Shown here: piece by piece, positions 1 through 5,490 of the stretch
Layout: every line of letters starts with the position of its first letter
Position numbering within the stretch: the first letter of the stretch is position 1
Assembly: GCA_937891725.1 (NCBI GenBank)
Contig: CALAHL010000915.1
Location: forward strand, 1 to 5,490
Length of the DNA stretch: 5,490 bases
Reading direction: 5' to 3'
Source: an uncultured Rhodospirillaceae bacterium
GTDB lineage: Bacteria > Pseudomonadota > Alphaproteobacteria > Thalassobaculales > Thalassobaculaceae
Notes under the pieces: generated by a model
What the model was told of the DNA's origin: nothing
The model's database searches: none
What the model saw: the letters and a program-made list of their open reading frames with translations, nothing else
Translations under genes and position numbers: made by a program

Positions 1-564
1 TGGGAGGATTTGCTGCTGAATGTCATGCAGCCGGCCGCCCGCCGTCTCGGTGAGGACTGGAAAGAAGATCGCCGCGACTTTACCGAGGTGACCCTTGGTC
101 TCGGGATGCTGCAGCAGGTTCTGCGGGAATCGAACCCATTGGGAGAAAAGATACCGCGGCGGGTCGATGAGAACCGCCGGATCTTTCTCGCGGCCATTCC
201 CGGCGAGCAGCATACGTTCGGGCTTTTGATGGTGGAGGATTTTTTCCGGCGCGCCGGTTGGGACGTTCACATTGAGGCGGCGGCGTCAGTGGACGGCCTG
301 ACAGAGGTTGTAAAGCGGGAATGGTACTCGGCCGTCGGTTTCACTATGGGAACCGAGGCGCAGGCCGAAGTGTTAAGGCCTTTAATTGCTGTCTTGCGTA
401 AAGGATCCCGTAACCCAAGTATGGGTATATTGGTTGGAGGGCCGGCATTTGTGGAGCAGCCGGGCCTGGCTGAAAAGGTTGGGGCGGATGCCTTGGCGGT
501 GGACGGGCTTCAAGCCCTTGTCGAAGCGGATCGGATTACCCGCCAGGCACAGAGGGCCGGGTGA
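1..564 (+). CDS. ppaA: PpaA/AerR-type cobalamin-binding antirepressor (5' partial)
   Basis: The frame is open from base 1 (reading W-E-D-L-L-L) to TGA at 562-564, so the true start lies upstream; 187 residues are visible. The visible N-terminal part carries a helical segment LGEDWKEDRRDF.EVT, which resembles the four-helix cap that precedes B12 domains. A Rossmann-like B12 domain follows. It contains GEQHTFG with His at 211-213, a relaxed E-x-H-x-x-G version of the D-x-H-x-x-G cobalamin motif, and then ILVGGPAF and a GAD segment near the C-terminus. Known of the family: AerR (Rhodobacter capsulatus) and PpaA (R. sphaeroides) bind cobalamin and act with the repressor CrtJ/PpsR to adjust photosynthesis gene expression to light and oxygen. 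This His is probably the cobalt ligand, corresponding to the axial His of AerR (inferred from its distance to the C-terminus). ppsR directly downstream on the same strand strongly supports the call. The alternative, a generic MerR-type or corrinoid B12 protein, is less likely in this context. Confidence 0.88.
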   Translation, partial: WEDLLLNVMQPAARRLGEDWKEDRRDFTEVTLGLGMLQQVLRESNPLGEKIPRRVDENRRIFLAAIPGEQHTFGLLMVEDFFRRAGWDVHIEAAASVDGLTEVVKREWYSAVGFTMGTEAQAEVLRPLIAVLRKGSRNPSMGILVGGPAFVEQPGLAEKVGADALAVDGLQALVEADRITRQAQRAG

Positions 565-575
565 CGCGAGTTGAA

Positions 576-593
576 TGTCTGGACCGCTTGACT
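576..593. promoter_or_regulatory. Weak candidate PpsR/CrtJ operator upstream of ppsR
   Basis: TGTCTGGACCGCTTGACT fits TGT-N12-AC(T), one base off the PpsR/CrtJ consensus TGT-N12-ACA. Its 3' half TTGACT also looks like a sigma-70 -35 box. It lies just after the ppaA stop and 109 bases before the ppsR start, so it could support autoregulation. Only the outer TGTC/GACT arms are near-symmetric and no second site sits beside it, so chance occurrence is quite possible. Nothing else convincing was seen in the 138-base gap 565-702. Confidence 0.22.
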
Positions 594-702
594 TGGTGGC
601 GTTTGTTGGCGGTTTTAGCGGACTGGCTTGATATGCCTTGGGTGGCTTCGGGTCAGAGGTTTCTGAACGGCCGGAGCCGCAAAATTTTGGAGTAGCGAAC
701 GC

Positions 703-2142
703 ATGCTGGCCTCTTCACAGGCGATGACGCGATTTCAGGCTCCCGAGGCGACGTTCTCGGGGATGTCCCCGGATATCGCCGCGAAGCTGATCGCTGCCTC
801 GGCCGATATTGCCCTTGTTATTGATGCGGACGGCCGGGTGATCGATCTCTCATTTGGAAGCGAAGACTTCGAGAAGGAAGGCTATCTGGCGTGGCGCGGG
901 CAGACTTGGCTTGAGACTGTGACTGAGGAAAGCAAGTCGAAAGTCTCGGAAATGATGGCGGACGCGAAAGCGGATGAAACGCCGCGTTGGCGTCAAGTCA
1001 ATCACCCGACCGTAAATGGGCCTGATATTCCGATCCGGTATTCGACTGTCCGCATGGGATCAGGCGGCATGATCATCGCCCTTGGCCGGGATCTTCGCTC
1101 AATGGCTGCTCTGCAGCGCCGGTTGGTCGAGGCCCAGCAGTCGATGGAGCGCGAGTATGCGCGCCTGCGGCATGAAGAGACCCGCTATCGTCTGTTGTTC
1201 CAGATCGCCTCCGAGTCGGTGATGATTGTCGATGCCACCACCAACAAGGTGATGGAAGCGAACCCGGCGGCGGTGGAACGCCTGGGCGGCAATTCCGGCG
1301 CAATTGTCGGGCGCGACCTGCGGGACTTTTTTGAGGCGGACGCCTACCCGGCTGTTCAAGGCATGCTCGCCGGATTACGGAATACCGGCCGTGCCCTGGA
1401 CGTACCGGCGCGGATGAGAAAACAACCTGAGTCGAGCAATGTATCCGCGTCTCTGTTCCGGCAAGGGTCGACGGCTTATTTTCTGGTCCGTCTCTCCGGA
1501 CCCGGCGCGAACCAGAACGCCTCCCGTGACCTGTCGGAGACCGGCGCCAAACTGCTGAAGGTGGTCGAAGGGCTTCCGGACGGTTTCGTGGTCACCGGTC
1601 CGGACATGCGGGTGCTGGCGGCCAATACCGCGTTCCTCGATTTGGCGCAGATGGCGACGGAGAATCAGCTGCGCGGCGAGTCTTTGGATCGTTGGATGGG
1701 GCGGACCGGCGTCGATTTCAGCGTGATGGTCGCCAATCTTCGTGAGCACGGCGCGATTCGGCATTTCGCGACGGTCGTTCGGGGCGAATTCGGGAGCGAT
1801 GAAGAGGTCGAGGTATCGGCGGTTTCGGTTCCGTCCGGAGATGAGGCCTGCTTCGGGTTTACCGTTCGAGGCATCGCCCGCCGTATGCCGATGCTGACTG
1901 CCAACGACGCGGCTTTGCCACGCTCCGTCGAGCAGCTGACACAATTGGTCGGCCGGGTCTCGCTCAAGGAACTGGTGCGTGAGACCACCGATATGATTGA
2001 GCGGTTGTGTATCGAGGCTGCGTTGGAATTGACCGGCGACAACCGGGCTTCGGCCGCGGAAATGTTGGGACTCAGCCGACAGAGCCTCTATGTCAAATTG
2101 CGGCGTTACGGCCTCGGTGATTTGGACGGCGATTCCGATTGA
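703..2142 (+). CDS. ppsR: PpsR/CrtJ photosynthesis repressor
   Basis: A 479-residue DNA-binding repressor of bacteriochlorophyll, carotenoid and light-harvesting genes, slightly longer than the roughly 465-470 residues usual for PpsR/CrtJ. Domains in order: an N-terminal PAS-like domain (about residues 25-130, starting near AASADIALVIDADGRV), a charged glutamine-containing helical linker (about 135-160, LQRRLVEAQQSMEREYARL), PAS1 (about 160-265, with IVDATTNKVMEANPAA), PAS2 (about 283-392, with GLPDGFVVTGPDMRVLAANTAF), and a Fis-type helix-turn-helix at the C-terminus (about 430-471, with LTGDNRASAAEMLGLSRQ and then SLYVKLRRYGL). The HTH is nearly the family signature. Only two cysteines are present: Cys383 in PAS2 and Cys436 in the HTH region (IERLCIEAA). 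Cys436 matches the redox-active HTH cysteine of Rhodobacter proteins; the region holding the other classic cysteine has none. The ATG at 703 follows TTGGAG at 687-692 by ten bases; ATG 724 is a possible alternative. It lies between its partner ppaA and its likely target bchG. Confidence 0.95.
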   Translation: MLASSQAMTRFQAPEATFSGMSPDIAAKLIAASADIALVIDADGRVIDLSFGSEDFEKEGYLAWRGQTWLETVTEESKSKVSEMMADAKADETPRWRQVNHPTVNGPDIPIRYSTVRMGSGGMIIALGRDLRSMAALQRRLVEAQQSMEREYARLRHEETRYRLLFQIASESVMIVDATTNKVMEANPAAVERLGGNSGAIVGRDLRDFFEADAYPAVQGMLAGLRNTGRALDVPARMRKQPESSNVSASLFRQGSTAYFLVRLSGPGANQNASRDLSETGAKLLKVVEGLPDGFVVTGPDMRVLAANTAFLDLAQMATENQLRGESLDRWMGRTGVDFSVMVANLREHGAIRHFATVVRGEFGSDEEVEVSAVSVPSGDEACFGFTVRGIARRMPMLTANDAALPRSVEQLTQLVGRVSLKELVRETTDMIERLCIEAALELTGDNRASAAEMLGLSRQSLYVKLRRYGLGDLDGDSD

Positions 2143-2168
2143 GAAACTGCTGAGCGGACGCGCCTTTC

Positions 2169-2186
2169 TGTCGCGATTTATTGACG
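2169..2186. promoter_or_regulatory. Candidate PpsR/CrtJ operator, upstream copy of a tandem pair
   Basis: TGTCGCGATTTATTGACG fits TGT-N12-ACG, one base from the PpsR/CrtJ consensus TGT-N12-ACA. It ends in TTGACG, which also resembles a -35 element. It lies 27 bases after the ppsR stop codon and seven bases before a second site of the same form. Its inner arms are less symmetric than those of the downstream copy. Known of the family: PpsR/CrtJ binds paired sites of this kind cooperatively at bch promoters. Confidence 0.6.
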
Positions 2187-2193
2187 CTCAATC

Positions 2194-2211
2194 TGTCAAG
2201 TTTAATTGACG
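2194..2211. promoter_or_regulatory. Candidate PpsR/CrtJ operator, downstream copy of a tandem pair
   Basis: TGTCAAGTTTAATTGACG is an inverted repeat TGTCAA-N6-TTGACG with only the outermost pair unmatched. It agrees with the PpsR/CrtJ pattern TGT-N12-ACA at all but the last base. The centre is AT-rich in an otherwise GC-rich region. It lies 29 bases before the bchG ATG, a suitable place to block transcription of the bchG operon. The first six bases of the right arm, TTGACG, may double as a -35 box. Start-to-start spacing from the upstream copy is 25 bases. Confidence 0.7.
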
Positions 2212-2234
2212 CATTGGGATGGTGACGGTACCGT
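2206..2234 (+). promoter_or_regulatory. Possible sigma-70-type promoter for bchG
   Basis: TTGACG (2206-2211) as -35, a 17-base spacer and TACCGT (2229-2234) as -10 give a 5/6 and a 3/6 match to consensus. The -10 keeps the most conserved T, A and final T. It overlaps the downstream candidate PpsR operator, as expected of a repressed promoter. The predicted start of transcription would fall at or near the bchG ATG. The -10 match is poor, so this is tentative; transcription from upstream of ppsR or from an earlier promoter is equally possible. Confidence 0.2.
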
Positions 2235-2240
2235 TCAGCC

Positions 2241-3164
2241 ATGAACAGTGCACCTGCCACATCCGAGATTCTTCCTGCAACACCCGCTCCGGCGGCCGTT
2301 CTTGAATTGCTGAAACCGATCACATGGTTTCCGCCGATGTGGGCGTTCGCCTGCGGGCTGGTTTCGGCCGGATTCTTCTCCGGTTGGGAAGTGTTCGAGC
2401 GCTGGCCGATCGTCCTGATCGGCGTCGTTCTCGCGGGCCCCTTGGTTTGCGGCACCAGTCAGGCCGTCAACGACTGGTTCGATCGCCATGTGGACGCGAT
2501 CAACGAGCCGAACCGGCCAATCCCCTCGGGACGGGTTCCGGGCCGTTGGGGATTGTACATTGCGATCATTTGGTCCGTGATCTCCCTCGCCGTCGCCACC
2601 CTTCTCGGCACCTGGGGGTTCATCGCTGCCATCGTCGGACTAGTTTTGGCATGGGCCTACAGCGCACCGCCGTTCCGGCTCAAGCGAAATGGCTGGATGG
2701 GGAACACGGCGGTCGCGGTCTGCTATGAGGGCCTGCCCTGGTTCACGGCCGCCGCCATTGTATTCGCCGATTTTCCAGGGTGGCCGATCGTGATCCTGGC
2801 CGGCCTCTACAGCGCCGGTGCCCATGGCATCATGACGCTGAATGACTTCAAGTCGATCGAAGGCGACAAAAGGATGGGGGTCGACTCCCTGCCGGTGCTG
2901 CTGGGGGCCGGGCCCGCCGCCTTCGTCGCCTGCATGTTCATGGCGGCACCGCAGGTCATCGTCGTCGCGGTCCTGGCGGATTTGGGACACCCCTGGTTCG
3001 CGTTGGCGGTGGCAGTGCTGTTGGTCATTCAGATCGGGTTGATGACCCGATTGCTGAAAGACCCCAAGAAATACGCGCCTTGGTACAATGCCACCGGAAT
3101 TCTGATGTACGTCTCAGGCATGATGGTTTCGGCCTTCGCCGTTCTGCAGGATGTGGGGATGTGA
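2241..3164 (+). CDS. bchG: Bacteriochlorophyll synthase (BchG)
   Basis: A 307-residue integral membrane prenyltransferase of the UbiA superfamily. It esterifies bacteriochlorophyllide a with geranylgeranyl (or phytyl) diphosphate, the step that makes the pigment lipophilic. The two Mg-diphosphate-binding motifs are visible: NDWFDRHVDAINEPNRPIPS at about residues 77-96, and NDFKSIEGDKRMGVDSLP at about 201-218. The N-terminal LELLKPITWFPPMWAFACG is typical of BchG/ChlG and separates it from UbiA and other prenyltransferases, as does AYSAPPFRLKRNGWMGN in the middle. About eight or nine hydrophobic segments are seen, as usual for the family, and the length is normal. The start at 2241 puts the conserved N-terminus in place, but no clear Shine-Dalgarno sequence precedes it. 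The gene follows two candidate PpsR operators and its stop overlaps the start of the next gene, so it probably leads a bchG-transporter-bchP operon. Confidence 0.96.
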   Translation: MNSAPATSEILPATPAPAAVLELLKPITWFPPMWAFACGLVSAGFFSGWEVFERWPIVLIGVVLAGPLVCGTSQAVNDWFDRHVDAINEPNRPIPSGRVPGRWGLYIAIIWSVISLAVATLLGTWGFIAAIVGLVLAWAYSAPPFRLKRNGWMGNTAVAVCYEGLPWFTAAAIVFADFPGWPIVILAGLYSAGAHGIMTLNDFKSIEGDKRMGVDSLPVLLGAGPAAFVACMFMAAPQVIVVAVLADLGHPWFALAVAVLLVIQIGLMTRLLKDPKKYAPWYNATGILMYVSGMMVSAFAVLQDVGM

Positions 3165-4507
3165 TGGACATCCGCGCACCCGCTCCGCTCGGTTGGTTTG
3201 GAATCGTCCGGTTGGGTTTGGTCCAGACCGCGCTCGGCGCGATCGTGGTCCTCACCACTTCGACGATGAACCGGGTGATGGTGGTGGAACTCCAGCTTGC
3301 CGCCATGCTGCCGGGGGCTTTGGTCGCATGGCATTACGGCGTGCAGATGCTGCGGCCACGTTTGGGTTATGGCTCGGATATCGGCGGCCGACGCACGCCC
3401 TGGATTATCGGCGGCATGTTCGTTCTCGGTTTGGGCGGCGTCGGCGCGGCGATGGCCACAGCACTCATGGAAACGAATGTGCTCCTGGGATCGGCGCTCG
3501 CGGTGCTGGCGTTCCTCGCCATCGGTGTTGGCGTCGGCGCATCCGGAACATCGCTCCTGGTCCTGCTGGCCAAGCGGACGGCGGATGTGCGCAGGCCTGC
3601 CGCCGCGACCATCGTCTGGATCATGATGATCGGCGGATTCGTGGTCACGGCGCTGACGGCCGGGCACTTCCTCGATCCCTATTCCTCAGCCCGGCTGGTG
3701 GCGGTGACGGCCTCGGTCGCCGTGATTGCGCTCGTGGTCACGGTGCTTGCGGTATGGCGTGTCGAGGGCCCTGCGTCCGAAGAAAGGGTCGAAGGCACCA
3801 CTGCCAAGCCGTCGTTCCGCGAGGCGCTGCGCGAGGTCTGGTCGGAAGATAAGGCCCGCCGGTTCACGATCTTCGTTTTCGTATCGATGCTGGCCTACAG
3901 CGCCCAGGATCTGATCCTGGAACCGTTCGCGGGAACGGTGTTCGGGATGACTCCCGGTCAGTCCACCCAGCTCGCCGGCGTGCAGAATGGCGGGGTGATG
4001 CTGGGCATGATCCTGGTTGCGATCTGCGGCTCCGTGATCGGCGGGCGCGTGCTCGGCAATCTCGCGATGTGGACGGTCGGCGGCTGTATCGCTTCCGCAC
4101 TGGCGCTGACGCTGATCGCTATTGGCGGGCTGTACGGGCCGGGTTGGCCGTTGAAGGCATCTGTCTTCGCGCTCGGCTTCTCCAACGGGGTTTTCGCGGT
4201 GGCGGCGATCGGCTCGATGATGCGCCTGGTCGGCCAAGGACGGCAGAGCCGGGAAGGGGTCCGGATGGGCCTCTGGGGCGCCGCGCAGGCCATCGCCTTT
4301 GGTCTTGGCGGATTTCTGGGAACGGTCGCGATCGACGTGACCCGGCTGGTCTGGGATTTGCCTGAAGTGGCTTACGGAATCGTCTTTTGTGGTGAGGGAC
4401 TGATGTTCCTGGTTTCCGCCGTTCTGGCGGCACGGGTCGGCCATACGCCGCCCGCCGTTTCTGAATCGGGCCACGGCGGAATCGCGTCGATGCCTGCTGC
4501 GTCGTAA
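3164..4507 (+). CDS. PucC/LhaA-family MFS transporter (orf428/bch2 type)
   Basis: A 447-residue polytopic membrane protein of the PucC/LhaA/Bch2 branch of the major facilitator superfamily. The family includes light-harvesting complex assembly factors, and members lying between bchG and bchP are known as orf428 or bch2. A role in handling or delivering bacteriochlorophyll is the usual proposal, but the transported substrate is not firmly known. The N-terminal LGWFGIVRLGLVQTALGAI (about residues 9-27) and TTSTMNRVMVVEL (31-43) are family-like. GYGSDIGGRRTPWIIGG (68-84) is the MFS loop 2-3 motif in its PucC form. Around ten to twelve hydrophobic segments are seen, with a charged central loop near 200-235. 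The ATG at 3164 is chosen because it overlaps the bchG stop (TGATG), has GGGG five bases upstream, and begins where family similarity begins. An upstream in-frame TTG at 3080 would lie deep inside bchG. The overlap suggests translational coupling to bchG. Confidence 0.9.
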   Translation: MDIRAPAPLGWFGIVRLGLVQTALGAIVVLTTSTMNRVMVVELQLAAMLPGALVAWHYGVQMLRPRLGYGSDIGGRRTPWIIGGMFVLGLGGVGAAMATALMETNVLLGSALAVLAFLAIGVGVGASGTSLLVLLAKRTADVRRPAAATIVWIMMIGGFVVTALTAGHFLDPYSSARLVAVTASVAVIALVVTVLAVWRVEGPASEERVEGTTAKPSFREALREVWSEDKARRFTIFVFVSMLAYSAQDLILEPFAGTVFGMTPGQSTQLAGVQNGGVMLGMILVAICGSVIGGRVLGNLAMWTVGGCIASALALTLIAIGGLYGPGWPLKASVFALGFSNGVFAVAAIGSMMRLVGQGRQSREGVRMGLWGAAQAIAFGLGGFLGTVAIDVTRLVWDLPEVAYGIVFCGEGLMFLVSAVLAARVGHTPPAVSESGHGGIASMPAAS

Positions 4508-4551
4508 CCCGAAGAGGGCACGGCGCCTGTGTTTGAGGGAAGGAGAATCCC

Positions 4552-5490
4552 ATGGATGAGTTTGATGTGATCGTCGTCGGTGGCGGGCCCGCAGGTGCGA
4601 CCGCCGCAACCGATCTCGCCCAGTCCGGGCGCTCCGTCCTCCTGCTCGACAAGGCGGGTCGGATCAAACCCTGCGGTGGCGCCATCCCACCCCGGCTGAT
4701 CCGGGACTTCGATATTCCACTGTCCTTGTTGGTCGCGCGGGCGAGCTCGGCCAGGATGATTTCGCCGTCGGACAATCAGGTCGACATGCCGATCGAGGGT
4801 GGTTTCGTGGGTATGGTCGACCGCGAACATTTTGACGAATGGCTGCGGGAGCGCGCGGTCGCCCATGGGGCGGAGCGCCGCAATGGCAGCTTCGATCGAT
4901 TTGAGCGGGATGCAGACGGTCGCGTCACCCTCTATTACCGGCCCAAGGGCGCGGCCAAGTCTGACGATCTGGTGGCTGTTCGCGCCACCTCGATCATCGG
5001 GGCGGATGGCGCGCGCTCGAAAGTCGCACGGCAGTCGGTCAAGGGTGCGGACAAGATCCCCTGCGTTTTCGCCTATCACGAGATTATCAAATCGCCGCCG
5101 GTCCAGCAGGCCGCCGATTACGACGCCACGCGGGCGGATGTCTATTATCAGGGCAAGCTGTCGCCGGACTTTTACGCCTGGGTCTTTCCCCATGGTGAAC
5201 ATGCGAGCATCGGTGTCGGCAGCGCCAACAAAGGGTTCTCCCTGAAAGGCGCCGTGAGCGACTTGCGGGCCGCAACAGGCCTCGACAAGGCGGAAACCGT
5301 ACGGGTCGAGGGCGCGCCGATCCCGCTTAAGCCATTGAAACGCTGGGACGACGGACGCAATGTCGTGCTCGCGGGGGATTCCTCCGGAGTGGTTGCTCCC
5401 GCCTCGGGCGAGGGGATCTACTACGCCATGTTGGGCGGACGACATGCGGCCGAAGCGGTCGAGGCCTTCCTCACCACCGGACAGGCGAGC
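4552..5490 (+). CDS. bchP: Geranylgeranyl reductase BchP (3' partial)
   Basis: An FAD-dependent geranylgeranyl reductase that hydrogenates three double bases of the geranylgeranyl tail, converting geranylgeranyl-bacteriochlorophyll to the phytyl form (in units: three C=C bonds). The frame runs open to the window end with 313 residues visible; BchP is usually about 390-400, so roughly 80 C-terminal residues are missing. The N-terminal dinucleotide-binding fold is DVIVVGGGPAGATAA (about residues 5-19), followed by KPCGGAIP (39-46), the family's marker after the first helix. IIGADGARSKVAR (148-160) is the second flavin motif. AGDSSGVVAPASGEGIYYAM (274-293) is the third, close to the typical GDAAG...SGEGIYYA. 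A strong Shine-Dalgarno GGAAGGAG (4538-4545) six bases before ATG 4552 fixes the start. It follows the transporter gene by 44 bases without a terminator, so co-transcription with bchG is likely. The bchG-transporter-bchP order recurs in photosynthesis gene clusters. Confidence 0.95.
   Translation, partial: MDEFDVIVVGGGPAGATAATDLAQSGRSVLLLDKAGRIKPCGGAIPPRLIRDFDIPLSLLVARASSARMISPSDNQVDMPIEGGFVGMVDREHFDEWLRERAVAHGAERRNGSFDRFERDADGRVTLYYRPKGAAKSDDLVAVRATSIIGADGARSKVARQSVKGADKIPCVFAYHEIIKSPPVQQAADYDATRADVYYQGKLSPDFYAWVFPHGEHASIGVGSANKGFSLKGAVSDLRAATGLDKAETVRVEGAPIPLKPLKRWDDGRNVVLAGDSSGVVAPASGEGIYYAMLGGRHAAEAVEAFLTTGQAS

Noticed and set aside
1375..1944. Minus-strand open frame (189 codons) opposite ppsR
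   Set aside because: No recognisable domain, and the + strand holds conserved PAS domains of PpsR.
2143..2168. Possible terminator after ppsR
   Set aside because: No stable GC-rich hairpin followed by a T-run can be formed in this short stretch.
3080..3163. In-frame TTG that would extend the transporter N-terminus by 28 residues
   Set aside because: It would overlap bchG by 85 bases, adds a Arg/Cys-rich sequence unlike the family, and the ATG at 3164 has a purine-rich ribosome site and a normal stop-start overlap.
3151..3852. Second + strand open frame (233 codons) overlapping the end of bchG and the transporter gene
   Set aside because: Composition is Arg/Gly/His-rich with no membrane segments; the other frame encodes a coherent MFS protein.
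4519..4531. Small inverted repeat CACGGCGCCTGTG before bchP, considered as a terminator
   Set aside because: The stem is about five pairs including a G-U with a three-base loop and no U-tract beyond three T; a strong ribosome site follows directly, which fits read-through into bchP.
3686..4609. Minus-strand open frame (307 codons) opposite the transporter gene
   Set aside because: Extremely rich in Arg, His and Asp with no domain or membrane pattern; it is antisense to conserved transmembrane segments of the PucC-family protein.
4372..5445. Long open frame (357 codons) on the minus strand opposite bchP
   Set aside because: The + strand frame encodes a clear BchP with all flavin motifs. The antisense frame shows no recognisable domain, is rich in Arg, Pro and Gly, and is the usual by-product of strong GC bias at third positions.

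Overview
The window is part of an alphaproteobacterial photosynthesis gene cluster, so the source is an anoxygenic phototroph that makes bacteriochlorophyll (a purple bacterium or an aerobic anoxygenic phototroph). The high GC content, strong third-position GC bias and gene content fit Alphaproteobacteria. I cannot name a genus from the sequence alone.

All five genes lie on the + strand. Bases 1-564 hold the 3' part of a ppaA/aerR-type gene, a cobalamin-binding antirepressor, cut at its 5' end by the window. Bases 703-2142 hold ppsR (crtJ), the PAS-PAS-PAS-HTH repressor of photosynthesis genes. Bases 2241-3164 hold bchG, bacteriochlorophyll synthase. Bases 3164-4507 hold a PucC/LhaA-family membrane transporter (the 'orf428/bch2' type), which overlaps bchG by one base. 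Bases 4552 to the end hold bchP, geranylgeranyl reductase, cut at its 3' end. No RNA gene, mobile element, CRISPR array or convincing terminator is visible. The longest gap between genes is 138 bases.

The genes form a regulatory half and a biosynthetic half. PpaA/AerR-type proteins modulate PpsR/CrtJ in response to light and cobalamin, and PpsR represses bch, crt and light-harvesting genes. BchG attaches a geranylgeranyl or phytyl tail to bacteriochlorophyllide, and BchP reduces the geranylgeranyl tail to phytyl. The transporter family between them is linked to pigment delivery or light-harvesting assembly.

The clearest regulatory signal is in the 98-base ppsR-bchG gap. Two tandem TGT-N12-ACG sequences (2169-2186 and 2194-2211), seven bases apart, closely resemble PpsR/CrtJ operators. 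The repressor therefore probably controls the bchG operon directly downstream of its own gene. The PpsR keeps the cysteine of the HTH region but has no cysteine in the inter-PAS region where the other redox cysteine of the Rhodobacter proteins lies. I found no undescribed system; the interest is in variations on a known regulatory circuit.
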